A stretch of 64,000 nt of DNA from Hahnella lacustris (GTDB taxonomy: Bacteria > Pseudomonadota > Gammaproteobacteria > Burkholderiales > Burkholderiaceae_A), in NCBI GenBank assembly GCA_965194655.1, contig OZ239148.1, forward strand, positions 2,163,723 through 2,227,722, read 5' to 3'. Under the pieces are notes generated by a model. That model worked only from the letters and a program-made list of their open reading frames with translations. It was not told the origin of the DNA and did no database searches. How positions within the stretch are numbered: the stretch's first letter is position 1; each line of letters starts with the position of its first letter. Made by a program: the position numbers and the translations under genes. This document shows positions 15,320-23,289 of the stretch, one piece after another.

Positions 15320-16073
15320 CGGGCTCGCCATTCCCTCGCTCTTTGAAGGCCGTGTCAGACACGCGCGCTTGGGGTCGCACGCCCATGCATTTGAGGCCCG
15401 AAGCCTCATCACCCAGATCCCGCTTCGATCCACTCAGGCCTCGCAGTGGAGAGGGGGTCTCGGTTTTGGTCTGAATCGTCCCGCCCTGATCAGCGTCAAA
15501 GACCAAGACCATGGGAATGGGGCGGCCCTGTTGGCCTGGGCGGAGCAGCAGCTGCGGGCCCATGGGCTAGAGCCCGGCACAGGTGAGATCTGGCTGTGCT
15601 GCCTCCCGCGGCTCACGGGTTTTGCCTTTAAGCCCGTGAGCTTCTGGATCTGTTGTCGCCCGGATGGGGCCCCCCAGGCGATCATCGCAGAGGTCAACAA
15701 TACCTTCGGTGATCGTCACGTCTATGTGCTCGAGACGCCAGAGGGCTATCGGAACGGCCAGACCTTGAGCTGCGAGAAGGCCTTCTACGTCTCCCCTTTC
15801 TGCGAAGCCCGTGGGGAATATCGGTTCCGGTTCTTTCACTCGGCTCAGCCCGGCAGTCCATTCCTGGCCCGCATTGACTATTTCCTCGACGGAAATCATG
15901 TCCTTGCCACCAGCATCAGTGGCAAATCTCAACCCTTGACTCAACGAGGTGCGTTTCTCCTATGGCTACGACAACCCCTAGCAAGTCTTGCTGTCCTCCT
16001 GAACATTCATTGGCAGGCGCTGCTGCTCTGGCGCAAGGGGCTGCGGCTCGTCCCCAGGCCGACACGAGCATAG
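15309..16073 (+). CDS. DUF1365 protein
   Basis: Protein of 254 residues, start MPPDGLAIPSLFEGRVRHAR at 15309, which overlaps the preceding gene by 11 bases. Family landmarks include the FAFKPVSFWIC motif, EVNNTFGDRHVYVL, and KAFYVSPFCEARGEYRFRF. DUF1365 has no certain biochemical role but almost always lies between an FAD amine-oxidase-like gene and a cfa-like gene, so it is thought to work in fatty-acid tail modification. The end overlaps the next gene by 112 bases in another frame. Confidence 0.9.
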   Translation: MPPDGLAIPSLFEGRVRHARLGSHAHAFEARSLITQIPLRSTQASQWRGGLGFGLNRPALISVKDQDHGNGAALLAWAEQQLRAHGLEPGTGEIWLCCLPRLTGFAFKPVSFWICCRPDGAPQAIIAEVNNTFGDRHVYVLETPEGYRNGQTLSCEKAFYVSPFCEARGEYRFRFFHSAQPGSPFLARIDYFLDGNHVLATSISGKSQPLTQRGAFLLWLRQPLASLAVLLNIHWQALLLWRKGLRLVPRPTRA

Positions 16074-17311
16074 GGGCTTGGTCTCACCCACGGCCTCATT
16101 CGAAGCCCGGCTTCATCGCTCGTAGGGTCCTCAAGCTGCTCTCCCAAATCCAGCATGGCGAGCTCAAACTCAAGTGCCCCGATGGGTCGACGCTTCACTT
16201 TGGTCAGCCAGACCCCGTCCTTGGCCAGCAGGAGCTCTGGATTCGCGATTGGGACGTCCTGAAACAGGCAGGCACCAAGGGAGACATCGGATTTGGTGAA
16301 GCCTATATGCAGGATGCTTGGTCCACGCCCAACCTACCTGGATTGCTCCGGCTCTTGGTGAGTAACCGGTCAGCGCTGCAGACCGCTATTTCTGGTAACC
16401 CGCTTTTGCTCGTGCTCGACCGACTGAGCCATCTCATGCGCGCGAACTCTCTGCCTCAGGCCAAGCGCAACATCGAGGCGCATTACGACCTCGGAAATGA
16501 CTTCTATCAGCTCTGGCTTGATCCCACCATGACCTACTCGAGCGCCCTCTTCGATCAAAAGGGCGCCTGGGGTGAAGCCGTGGATCTTGAGGCTGGACAG
16601 GTTCGTAAAATGGATCGCGTGCTCCAAGAAATTGGGCCGCTTGCAGCCGGCAGTAGAACGCTCGAAATTGGCTGTGGCTGGGGAGGGCTCGCGCTTCGGC
16701 GACTCCAAGCCGCGCCAGGCGAGCACCTGGGCATCACGCTCTCCAAAGAGCAGCGGGCCTGGGCCATGGAACGTCTCGCCACCGAGGGCTTAGCAGAGCG
16801 GGCCGAGATCGCGCTCACCGATTACCGAGAGGTCGAGGGCCAGTTTGATGCGATTGTGTCCATCGAAATGATCGAGGCGGTCGGTGAGGACTATTGGCCC
16901 GTCTATTTTCAGACGCTTCGCGATCGGCTCAAGCCGGGCGGTAAGGCGGTCATTCAGGCCATCGTCATCGACGAGTCCCTGTTCAATGACTATCGGAGCG
17001 GAACGGACTTTATCCAGAAATACATCTTCCCGGGGGGCATGCTCATGAGCCCCGCCCACCTCGAGCGACATGCCAAGGCCAAAGGCCTGCGAGTGAAGCA
17101 TTCGTTTAGCTTCGGGCAAGACTATGGCCGCACCCTTCGAGAGTGGCTGGTTCGGTTTGACGCCCATAGAGAAGCCATCCGAGCGCTTCGGTTCGAGGAA
17201 CGCTTCATTGCCATGTGGCGGTTTTATTTGGCCTATTGCGAAGCCGGATTCTTCAGTGGCGATCTGGATGTGGTTCAGGTCACGCTCGAGCACGACCACG
17301 CCCATGCCTGA
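15962..17311 (+). CDS. cfa: Cyclopropane-fatty-acyl-phospholipid synthase-like methyltransferase
   Basis: SAM-dependent enzyme acting on unsaturated acyl chains of membrane phospholipids, either cyclopropanating them or adding methyl groups. The 449-residue product has the lipid-binding N-terminal domain, NIEAHYDLGNDFYQLWLDP, the SAM motif LEIGCGWGGLALR near residue 236, and IQKYIFPGGMLMS. The only ATG of suitable length is at 15962, giving a 112-base overlap with DUF1365; a GAGGTG lies about 12 bases upstream. The first 55 residues are low-complexity and may not be needed. Confidence 0.93.
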   Translation: MATTTPSKSCCPPEHSLAGAAALAQGAAARPQADTSIGAWSHPRPHSKPGFIARRVLKLLSQIQHGELKLKCPDGSTLHFGQPDPVLGQQELWIRDWDVLKQAGTKGDIGFGEAYMQDAWSTPNLPGLLRLLVSNRSALQTAISGNPLLLVLDRLSHLMRANSLPQAKRNIEAHYDLGNDFYQLWLDPTMTYSSALFDQKGAWGEAVDLEAGQVRKMDRVLQEIGPLAAGSRTLEIGCGWGGLALRRLQAAPGEHLGITLSKEQRAWAMERLATEGLAERAEIALTDYREVEGQFDAIVSIEMIEAVGEDYWPVYFQTLRDRLKPGGKAVIQAIVIDESLFNDYRSGTDFIQKYIFPGGMLMSPAHLERHAKAKGLRVKHSFSFGQDYGRTLREWLVRFDAHREAIRALRFEERFIAMWRFYLAYCEAGFFSGDLDVVQVTLEHDHAHA

Positions 17312-17897
17312 CATGCTGCCCCAACGGACTCGACGGAGCCTTCTACGGGCTGCAGGCAGTGCGAGCGTCTTGGCCTTCATAGCCACGAGTCGATCCGCCC
17401 TGGCGTCAGGTTTGAGTGAACTCGAGAGCCAGATCCGTGGCCTCGGGCTGCGTCTCGTTGGAAAGGGCGACCTCAGATTTTTGGGCCTTAAAGTCTATGA
17501 GGCACGGCTCTTTGCACTGCCTCAGGCAGAAGAGGTGACCCTGCTCAACGGGCCTCTTGCACTTGAACTGCACTACAACCTTCGGTTCAAGGGAGAGGAC
17601 ATTGCGCGTCGCAGCCTCGAAGAGATGGAAGGTCTCGGGCTGATGGACGCGACTCAGAACGACCGTCGCCTCGCAGAGCTCAAGGCGCTCTTTCCCTCCG
17701 TGGAGGCCGGTGATCGGCTCACGGGCGTCTATCAGCCGAAAGCGCCTAGCCCTTTCTTCTTCAATGGCCGGTCGATCGGCGAGATTCGAGATCCGGAGTT
17801 CGCTCAGAAGTTCTTTCGCATCTGGCTAGACCCAAAAACAAGCGAGCCGAAGCTGCGCCAGTCGCTGATTCAGCCACTCGCCAAACGAGCCTCGTGA
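17304..17897 (+). CDS. Chalcone-isomerase-like exported protein
   Basis: Protein of 197 residues with an N-terminal twin-arginine-type signal (TRRSLLRAAGSASVLAFIA, residues about 9-27, Ala-rich cleavage region) and a chalcone isomerase-like fold inferred from VGKGDLRFLGLKVYEARLFA and FNGRSIGEIRDPEFAQKFF. Bacterial proteins of this family mostly bind fatty acids rather than flavonoids, which fits the lipid context. The ATG at 17304 overlaps the cfa stop by 8 bases; an ATG at 17313 is equally possible. Confidence 0.8.
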   Translation: MPDMLPQRTRRSLLRAAGSASVLAFIATSRSALASGLSELESQIRGLGLRLVGKGDLRFLGLKVYEARLFALPQAEEVTLLNGPLALELHYNLRFKGEDIARRSLEEMEGLGLMDATQNDRRLAELKALFPSVEAGDRLTGVYQPKAPSPFFFNGRSIGEIRDPEFAQKFFRIWLDPKTSEPKLRQSLIQPLAKRAS

Positions 17898-19186
17898 GCG
17901 CTGGACGGAGCGCGCCTGACGCACCGACCTCGGCGGTGGTCTGGCGATATGGCCTTGTGGGACTCCCACTAGCAGGAGCCGCCCTGCCGCTCTACCTTCT
18001 CACCCCACAGCTTTATGCCGGCGGACTCGGGCTTCCCCTGGCCTGGGTGGGTGCGGCGCTGATGGCCAGTCGCCTGGTCGACGGCTTCGTTGACCCCTTA
18101 CTCGGCCAGTGGATCGATCGCACCAAGGGGCCACGTTTCGAGCGATGGATCGTTCCTGCCCTCGTGCTCCTGTGCCTTGGCTTGGCCGCGCTTTTTCTTC
18201 CACCAGCGAACCTACTCGGACAGACTGCTCTGCTCATCTGGATGACCCTTGCAGCCATCCTCGTTTCCTTGGCCAATAGCGCTGCAGGCCTCGCCCATCA
18301 AGCCTGGCCCGTAGCCTGGGGGCTGCCTGAGACCCAGCAAGCCAGACTGGTCTCTGCCCGAGAGCTCTTGACCCTGACTGGGGTCATCTTGGCCTCGATG
18401 GCTGCCGCCATGGGCGCCCCTGTCATCATTGTGGCGCTCGTCTGGGGCTCATCGCTGGTGGGTGCCATGGGCGTGAGAGGGCTTCCCGGTCAAGTGCGGG
18501 AGGGCAGCAGAGCGGCGCACGCGCCCCTCTCTCTTTGGAGAGGACTGACTGCGCTTGACCCCAGGGGGAGGGCGACTTTTCTCTGCCTGGCCCTCAATGC
18601 CCTGGCCAACGCCATTCCGGCGACCCTCTTTCTCTTCTTCGTGTCCGACGCCCTGGGCCTGAGTCAGTCTGCCTCCGCCGGACTATTGGCGCTCTACTTT
18701 CTCTGCGCGCTGACAGCCATTCCACTCTGGAACCGGGGGATTCAACGCGGCCTCTCCGCCAAACGGGCCTGGATCCTGGCATTGTCAGGCTCGGTGCTGC
18801 TCTTTCTGTGCGTGCCTTGGCTGGGGGCTGAGCAGGCCTGGCTGTTTGTGGTCGTGTGCATCGGGACGGGCCTATGCTTGGGGGCTGAGCTCATTGCACC
18901 GGCGTTGCTCATCAGCCAGAGCCTTCAACGCGTGGGGCTCTCCGACTCCAGAAATGGGGAGTTTTTCGGGCTGTGGAACCTGATGGCCAAGCTCGCATTG
19001 GCCCTCGCGGCTGGCGGCACCCTCCCCCTGCTCGACCTGTTGGGGTATCAGCCCGGTCAGGCGGCGGCACCTTTTGCCCTCGGCTTGGTCTATGCAGGAC
19101 TGCCTTGCCTCTTAAAACTCACCGCACTCCTCACCTACCTCTCCCTGGAGAAACGCCATGATCGCAATGCGACGTCTGATCTCTAA
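17894..19186 (+). CDS. MFS transporter of the GPH (glycoside-pentoside-hexuronide) type
   Basis: Inner-membrane carrier of 430 residues with about twelve hydrophobic segments. The conserved early loop LVDGFVDPLLGQWIDRTKG matches MelB/GPH-family transporters. It starts with GTG at 17894, overlapping the preceding stop (GTGA). Its place in a lipid-modification operon suggests transport or flipping of a lipid-related molecule rather than a sugar, as proposed for similar genes elsewhere; the substrate is unknown. Confidence 0.85.
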   Translation: MSAGRSAPDAPTSAVVWRYGLVGLPLAGAALPLYLLTPQLYAGGLGLPLAWVGAALMASRLVDGFVDPLLGQWIDRTKGPRFERWIVPALVLLCLGLAALFLPPANLLGQTALLIWMTLAAILVSLANSAAGLAHQAWPVAWGLPETQQARLVSARELLTLTGVILASMAAAMGAPVIIVALVWGSSLVGAMGVRGLPGQVREGSRAAHAPLSLWRGLTALDPRGRATFLCLALNALANAIPATLFLFFVSDALGLSQSASAGLLALYFLCALTAIPLWNRGIQRGLSAKRAWILALSGSVLLFLCVPWLGAEQAWLFVVVCIGTGLCLGAELIAPALLISQSLQRVGLSDSRNGEFFGLWNLMAKLALALAAGGTLPLLDLLGYQPGQAAAPFALGLVYAGLPCLLKLTALLTYLSLEKRHDRNATSDL

Positions 19187-19730
19187 GCTCCAACATCGGC
19201 TCATGCCTGGCTTCATGATCGGTGTCCTCAGTCTAAGCCTGCTCGGATGCGCCGCCCCTGGGGTTGAGCGCTACCAGGAGCAGCGGCCAGTCCTTGACCT
19301 CGCCCAGTACTTCCAAGGCCAGACCAAGGGCTGGGGCATGGTTCAAGACTGGAAAGGTGAGGTCACCCGCCGCTTTGTCGTGACCATCGAGGGGCGCTTT
19401 GAAGGTGACCAGGGCGTGCTGGATGAGTCCTTTGTCTGGAGTGACGGTGAGAAACAAAAGCGGATCTGGCGCCTGAAGCGTCTAGGCCCTGGTCTCTGGT
19501 CCGGCGCAGCCGATGATGTCGTGGGGCAAGCCAAGGGAGAGATTCGTGGAAACGCCCTTCGCTGGCAATACACGCTCGCAGTTCCCGTCGATGGCCGCTC
19601 CATTGAGCTGCAGTTTGACGACTGGATGCATCTCATCGACAACGAAGTCATGATCAATAAAGCCACCATGACAAAGTTTGGAATCCCTGTGGGTCAGGTC
19701 ACCCTGGCCTTCCGACGCCCACAGCCATGA
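19158..19730 (+). CDS. DUF3833 family lipoprotein
   Basis: A 190-residue protein with a lipoprotein signal ending in the lipobox LLGC (Cys near residue 31). A beta-rich domain follows with DLAQYFQGQTKGWGMVQDW, then FVVTIEGRF and MHLIDNEVMINKATMTKFG, typical of DUF3833. These proteins are predicted to sit in the outer membrane or periplasm and may bind lipid; the function is unknown. The start overlaps the MFS gene by 29 bases, and the stop overlaps the SDR start (ATGA). Confidence 0.85.
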   Translation: MIAMRRLISKLQHRLMPGFMIGVLSLSLLGCAAPGVERYQEQRPVLDLAQYFQGQTKGWGMVQDWKGEVTRRFVVTIEGRFEGDQGVLDESFVWSDGEKQKRIWRLKRLGPGLWSGAADDVVGQAKGEIRGNALRWQYTLAVPVDGRSIELQFDDWMHLIDNEVMINKATMTKFGIPVGQVTLAFRRPQP

Positions 19731-20536
19731 CCTGGTTGAGCCCCCCCAACACACCCATTCGAGACTGGTCCACTCGAGTGGTTTGGGTGATCGGTGCCTC
19801 CACGGGCATTGGGCTCTCGCTCGGCCGCGCCTTGGTTCTGCAGGGTGCCAAGGTCTGTGTTTCGGCCCGAAGGCTCGATGCGCTGGAGGATGGGTTCCCC
19901 GATCCTGATGTCCTCAAAGTCATCTGCGACATTCGTGAGCCAGGGGCCGTGCGCCATGCCCTTGAGCAGCAATCATCCCGGTCCCGCCTTCCCGACGTGG
20001 TCTTCTGGGTTGCTGGGGACTATAAGCCCCTGTCCTGCGCGAAGTTTGATCCCTCCGTGGCACGAGACCTCATTGATACGAACCTCAACGCAGCCTTTGA
20101 TGGGCTGAGCGCGCTCTCTGAGGCCTGGGGCCTGGGCGACCCCAAGGCTGTTGCACCCTCAGGGCCTCCGCGCCACCTCTGCTGGTTCGGGAGTGTGGCT
20201 GCCTACCGTGGCCTGCCTCAGGCTCTGGCCTACAGCGCCAGCAAGGCGGGCCTCATGGCCGTGGCCGAAACCAGTCATGTCGAGCTCAAGCCCCTCGGCG
20301 TGGACGTCTCGATCGTCAGCCCTGGATTCGTGCAGACTCGCCTGACAGACCAGAACACCTTTGAGATGCCCGCCCTGCTCACCCCTGAGCAGGCCGCCCA
20401 GGAGACCCTCGCGGGACTTGCCACCGGTGCGTTTGAGATCCACTTTCCCAAGCGATTTACACTGGGGCTCAAGCTCTTGCGCATCCTGCCCCATCGAATT
20501 GCCCTCTCACTGCTGGCCCGTGCCCGACCCCAATGA
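19727..20536 (+). CDS. Short-chain dehydrogenase/reductase
   Basis: NAD(P)-dependent oxidoreductase of 269 residues. The cofactor loop is WVIGASTGIGLSLGRALV, and the catalytic site YSASKAG has the Tyr and Lys of the SDR tetrad, preceded by the Ser in WFGSVAAYRG. The C-terminus is hydrophobic-basic. In comparable clusters this gene stands with DUF3833 and an NTF2-like gene, as here; the substrate is probably a lipid or polyene carbonyl but is not shown by the sequence. It overlaps both neighbours by 4 bases. Confidence 0.9.
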   Translation: MTWLSPPNTPIRDWSTRVVWVIGASTGIGLSLGRALVLQGAKVCVSARRLDALEDGFPDPDVLKVICDIREPGAVRHALEQQSSRSRLPDVVFWVAGDYKPLSCAKFDPSVARDLIDTNLNAAFDGLSALSEAWGLGDPKAVAPSGPPRHLCWFGSVAAYRGLPQALAYSASKAGLMAVAETSHVELKPLGVDVSIVSPGFVQTRLTDQNTFEMPALLTPEQAAQETLAGLATGAFEIHFPKRFTLGLKLLRILPHRIALSLLARARPQ

Positions 20537-20979
20537 ACCTAGACGACTGGTGGCTCCGATTCCAATCCTGTGTTGAGCAGCTCAGCCCGGAGCGGCTGAC
20601 AGAGCTTGGCGCGTTTTATGCGGTGAATGCAGAATTCCGTGACCCCTTCCACACCGTCTTCGGTCGAGAGGCCATCCTTCAGAGCTACTCGGCCATGTTC
20701 ACAGGCCTCTACCGCCCAAGATTTGAGTCTCTGGCCCTCGCATCCTCGACCCCGGGCAGCGCCGTAGCGGTGCGCTGGGTTTTTCGGTTCCGCCTGAACG
20801 CCCACGCACAGGAAGTGGTCATTCCTGGGACCAGTTGGCTCACCCTCAACGCAGAGAAAGACATCCTCCTGCACGAAGACCACTGGGATGCCAGTGCGCT
20901 CTTGGCCGTTTTCCCGCTGGTGGGTGGACTCACCCGTCTGAGTAAAAAACTCATTGCCAAGCGAGCCCAATCCCACTGA
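20533..20979 (+). CDS. NTF2/SnoaL-like protein
   Basis: A 148-residue protein with the cone-shaped NTF2 fold suggested by LGAFYAVNAEFRDPFHTVFG and VAVRWVFRFRLNAH. Such domains bind small hydrophobic molecules as enzymes or carriers. Start ATG overlaps the SDR stop (ATGA). It is the last tightly coupled member of the operon: 53 bases separate it from the next gene, with a possible -10 box TACAAT at 21021-21026. Confidence 0.82.
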   Translation: MNLDDWWLRFQSCVEQLSPERLTELGAFYAVNAEFRDPFHTVFGREAILQSYSAMFTGLYRPRFESLALASSTPGSAVAVRWVFRFRLNAHAQEVVIPGTSWLTLNAEKDILLHEDHWDASALLAVFPLVGGLTRLSKKLIAKRAQSH

Positions 20980-21032
20980 CACTTTGCGCGAAATGTCATC
21001 GATTCGTCTCAAAATCTCCATACAATCGAAAA

Positions 21033-21899
21033 ATGAGATCCATATCCGCAGACCAGATGCTCTACCCAGAGCTGTTTCGCGCCTTTGAGCGTGTCCGCTG
21101 GGATTTAGAAAAAGATATCGACTGGGCGCGGTTCGACCCTTCTCAGCTCTCTGATGAGCAGGCCCGCACCATCAAGATGAACGCCATCACGGAGTGGGCG
21201 GCATTGCCCGCCACCGAGATGTTTCTGAGAGACAACCGCTCTGACAGTGACTTCTGTGCCTTCATGTCCGTCTGGTTCTATGAGGAGCAAAAGCACAGCC
21301 TGGTGCTCATGGAGTACTTGCGGCGTTTTGCTCCCCAGCATGTGCCGACGGAGGCCGAACTCCATGCCGTGCGTTTCGAGTTCGACCCGGCCCCTGCCCT
21401 AGAGACCCTCATGCTGCATTTCTGTGGAGAAATTCGGCTCAACCACTGGTATCGCTGTGCAGCAGAGTGGCATACAGAACCCGTCATCAAGCAGATCTAC
21501 GAGACCATTGCGAAAGATGAAGCCCGTCATGGAGGCGCCTACCTGCGCTACATGAAGAAGGCCCTGGCCACCGTGGGGGACTCAGCCCGCGCTGCATTTG
21601 CCAAAATCGGCGTCTTGATGGCCTCCGCTGGCCGTACTCAGCAGGCCTTGCACCCCACGAACCTTCACGTGAACGAGTCGCTCTTTCCGAATGACACGGT
21701 CCAGAGTCGTCTGCCTGAGCCCGGATGGCTCGAGACCTGGTTAGATCGGCAGATTCAGTTCAACTCGGACTGGGAGAAGAAAGTCTCGGAGCGCATCCTT
21801 CATAACCTGAGCCTGTTGTTCGATCGCAGCTTTGGAAATGTGCAGGAGCTCAATCGCTTTCGCAAAGAGCTCAACGCTTCCCTTCAGGCCGCCAGCTAA
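21033..21899 (+). CDS. Ferritin-like diiron protein (acyl-ACP desaturase/AurF-like)
   Basis: A 288-residue helical protein with two diiron half-sites: TEMFLRDN and YEEQKH, then CGEIRLNHWY and AKDEARH, the paired E and ExxH pattern of carboxylate-bridged diiron oxygenases and stearoyl-ACP-type desaturases. It likely activates oxygen to desaturate or oxidise a lipid-like substrate. It follows the operon after 53 bases and could have its own promoter. A peroxide-scavenging ferritin role is the main alternative. Confidence 0.8.
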   Translation: MRSISADQMLYPELFRAFERVRWDLEKDIDWARFDPSQLSDEQARTIKMNAITEWAALPATEMFLRDNRSDSDFCAFMSVWFYEEQKHSLVLMEYLRRFAPQHVPTEAELHAVRFEFDPAPALETLMLHFCGEIRLNHWYRCAAEWHTEPVIKQIYETIAKDEARHGGAYLRYMKKALATVGDSARAAFAKIGVLMASAGRTQQALHPTNLHVNESLFPNDTVQSRLPEPGWLETWLDRQIQFNSDWEKKVSERILHNLSLLFDRSFGNVQELNRFRKELNASLQAAS

Positions 21900-21917
21900 G
21901 GCTCACGAGCGCTCCGC

Positions 21918-22451
21918 ATGGATTTTCTCGCCAAGTGCCTCGATGCGGGGCTCTGGCACGGGCCGAATGGGCCAAGTCTCAGCCCCAGCGCTCAGGTTGA
22001 GCTGCTGACCTTGCCCCGGCCACTGGTCTTCACCAACGGGGTCTACGACATTCTCCATCCCGGACATGTTCAGCTTCTGGCGCAGGCGCGTTCCCTTGGA
22101 GCCAGCTTGGTTCTTGGGCTTAACAGCGACGCCTCAGTCCGCACCCTCGAAAAGGGGTCTGATCGGCCCATCTGTCCATTAGCGGACCGAATGGCGGTTG
22201 CTGGGGCGCTCAAGAGTGTCGATCGAGTCACCTGGTTTGAATCCCCCACCCCACTCGACCTCATCCTCGCCATCCGACCAGACATTCTCGTCAAAGGAGG
22301 GGACTGGCCCATAGAGGCCATTGTGGGCTCAAAAGAGGTCCAGGCCTGGGGAGGCCAGGTCTACTCCATCCCCTTTGAGATCAATCGATCGACGACGCAG
22401 TTGGTGCAGAGGATTCGAGCGTCAACGCCGCCTCTAGCCCCGCAAAAATAA
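21918..22451 (+). CDS. rfaE2: D-glycero-beta-D-manno-heptose 1-phosphate adenylyltransferase
   Basis: Activates heptose-1-phosphate with ATP for ADP-heptose synthesis in the lipopolysaccharide core pathway. The 177-residue protein has the nucleotidyltransferase signature TNGVYDILHPGHVQLL near residues 38-53 and VKGGDWPIEAIVGS. It is the stand-alone second domain of E. coli HldE; the kinase part is elsewhere. The last 71 bases overlap the 3' end of coaX on the other strand. Confidence 0.94.
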   Translation: MDFLAKCLDAGLWHGPNGPSLSPSAQVELLTLPRPLVFTNGVYDILHPGHVQLLAQARSLGASLVLGLNSDASVRTLEKGSDRPICPLADRMAVAGALKSVDRVTWFESPTPLDLILAIRPDILVKGGDWPIEAIVGSKEVQAWGGQVYSIPFEINRSTTQLVQRIRASTPPLAPQK

Positions 22452-23289
22452 GCGGTGCCTGAATGCAGGTCCATTGACCCCGCCAGGGGCTGGCCTGTAG
22501 GGCGCGCCTCCACCAATCAGCATTTCCGCCATGAAGCCAGATGGCATCAAAAGGGAGGATGCGTTCGGCCCAGAACAGCCCGCCCAGCTGGGCGGCCATG
22601 AGCCCCTCGGTCACCGCACGCTGCGTGGAGCCCTGATGGTCAAACAAAGGCCAGTCGAGGCGCTCGTCGGAGAGGCTCAAAGCCTGCTGCAGCGCGGGTT
22701 TGAGCGCAGGTGCGGACTCCGCCAATGCGTCTGCGCTGCACTGAAGGCCAGGCTGAATCTGGCCATGCGTGAGGGTGCAAACCCAGCCTGAACCATCCCA
22801 CGCGCCGGACACTCGATCCACCACCGTGGCAGTGCCAGCCGAGACCAAGACCACGGAAAATGAATCCCGATGTCGCATGGACTGGGTATGAGCCTGACGA
22901 GCAAAGAGATGGACAAATCCGAGGGCTGCTGCCCACCGATCTCGCCCGAGCTCCTCGGGCCGTTCATAGTCGGTGGTCAGCGTCCAGTCGAACCCTGCGT
23001 GATGCAGTTTCGCCCCAGGATGAACCTCAAGCCGCTGTGCGCCCGAGGCGGAACAAAAGGCCTGCAACGCCGCCCAGGCCTTCGCGGTGTGGGCCGCAGG
23101 AGCGACGCTGCAGAACATGCCGCGGGGATTCTCGGTCCGTGACCCCAGCGTCATGAGGGCCTGCTGCCAGTCGTCGATCAGGTCTTGTGGCGCAAAGACA
23201 TCCCATCTGAGACCGCCTTCCTCATGGGCCCCGTCACCCACCATGCGCCACTTCAACCGAGTGTTTCCACAATCCACCAAAAGCTTCAT
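22381..23289 (-). CDS. coaX: Type III pantothenate kinase
   Basis: Phosphorylates pantothenate in coenzyme A synthesis. The 302-residue product begins MKLLVDCGNTRLKWRMVGDG with the ASKHA-type DxGNT nucleotide-binding motif, and has DRWAAALGFVHLF and VSAGTATVVD. The ATG overlaps the birA stop (ATGA). birA-coaX is a common betaproteobacterial pair. Its 3' end lies inside the rfaE2 coding region. Confidence 0.94.
   Translation of the reverse strand: MKLLVDCGNTRLKWRMVGDGAHEEGGLRWDVFAPQDLIDDWQQALMTLGSRTENPRGMFCSVAPAAHTAKAWAALQAFCSASGAQRLEVHPGAKLHHAGFDWTLTTDYERPEELGRDRWAAALGFVHLFARQAHTQSMRHRDSFSVVLVSAGTATVVDRVSGAWDGSGWVCTLTHGQIQPGLQCSADALAESAPALKPALQQALSLSDERLDWPLFDHQGSTQRAVTEGLMAAQLGGLFWAERILPFDAIWLHGGNADWWRRALQASPWRGQWTCIQAPLIFAGLEAALTLESSAPTASSID

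Noticed and set aside
21663..21679. CTTCACGTGAACG resembling parS
   Set aside because: It is within the coding sequence of the diiron protein and lacks the outer parS bases; the true parS is at 52465-52480.
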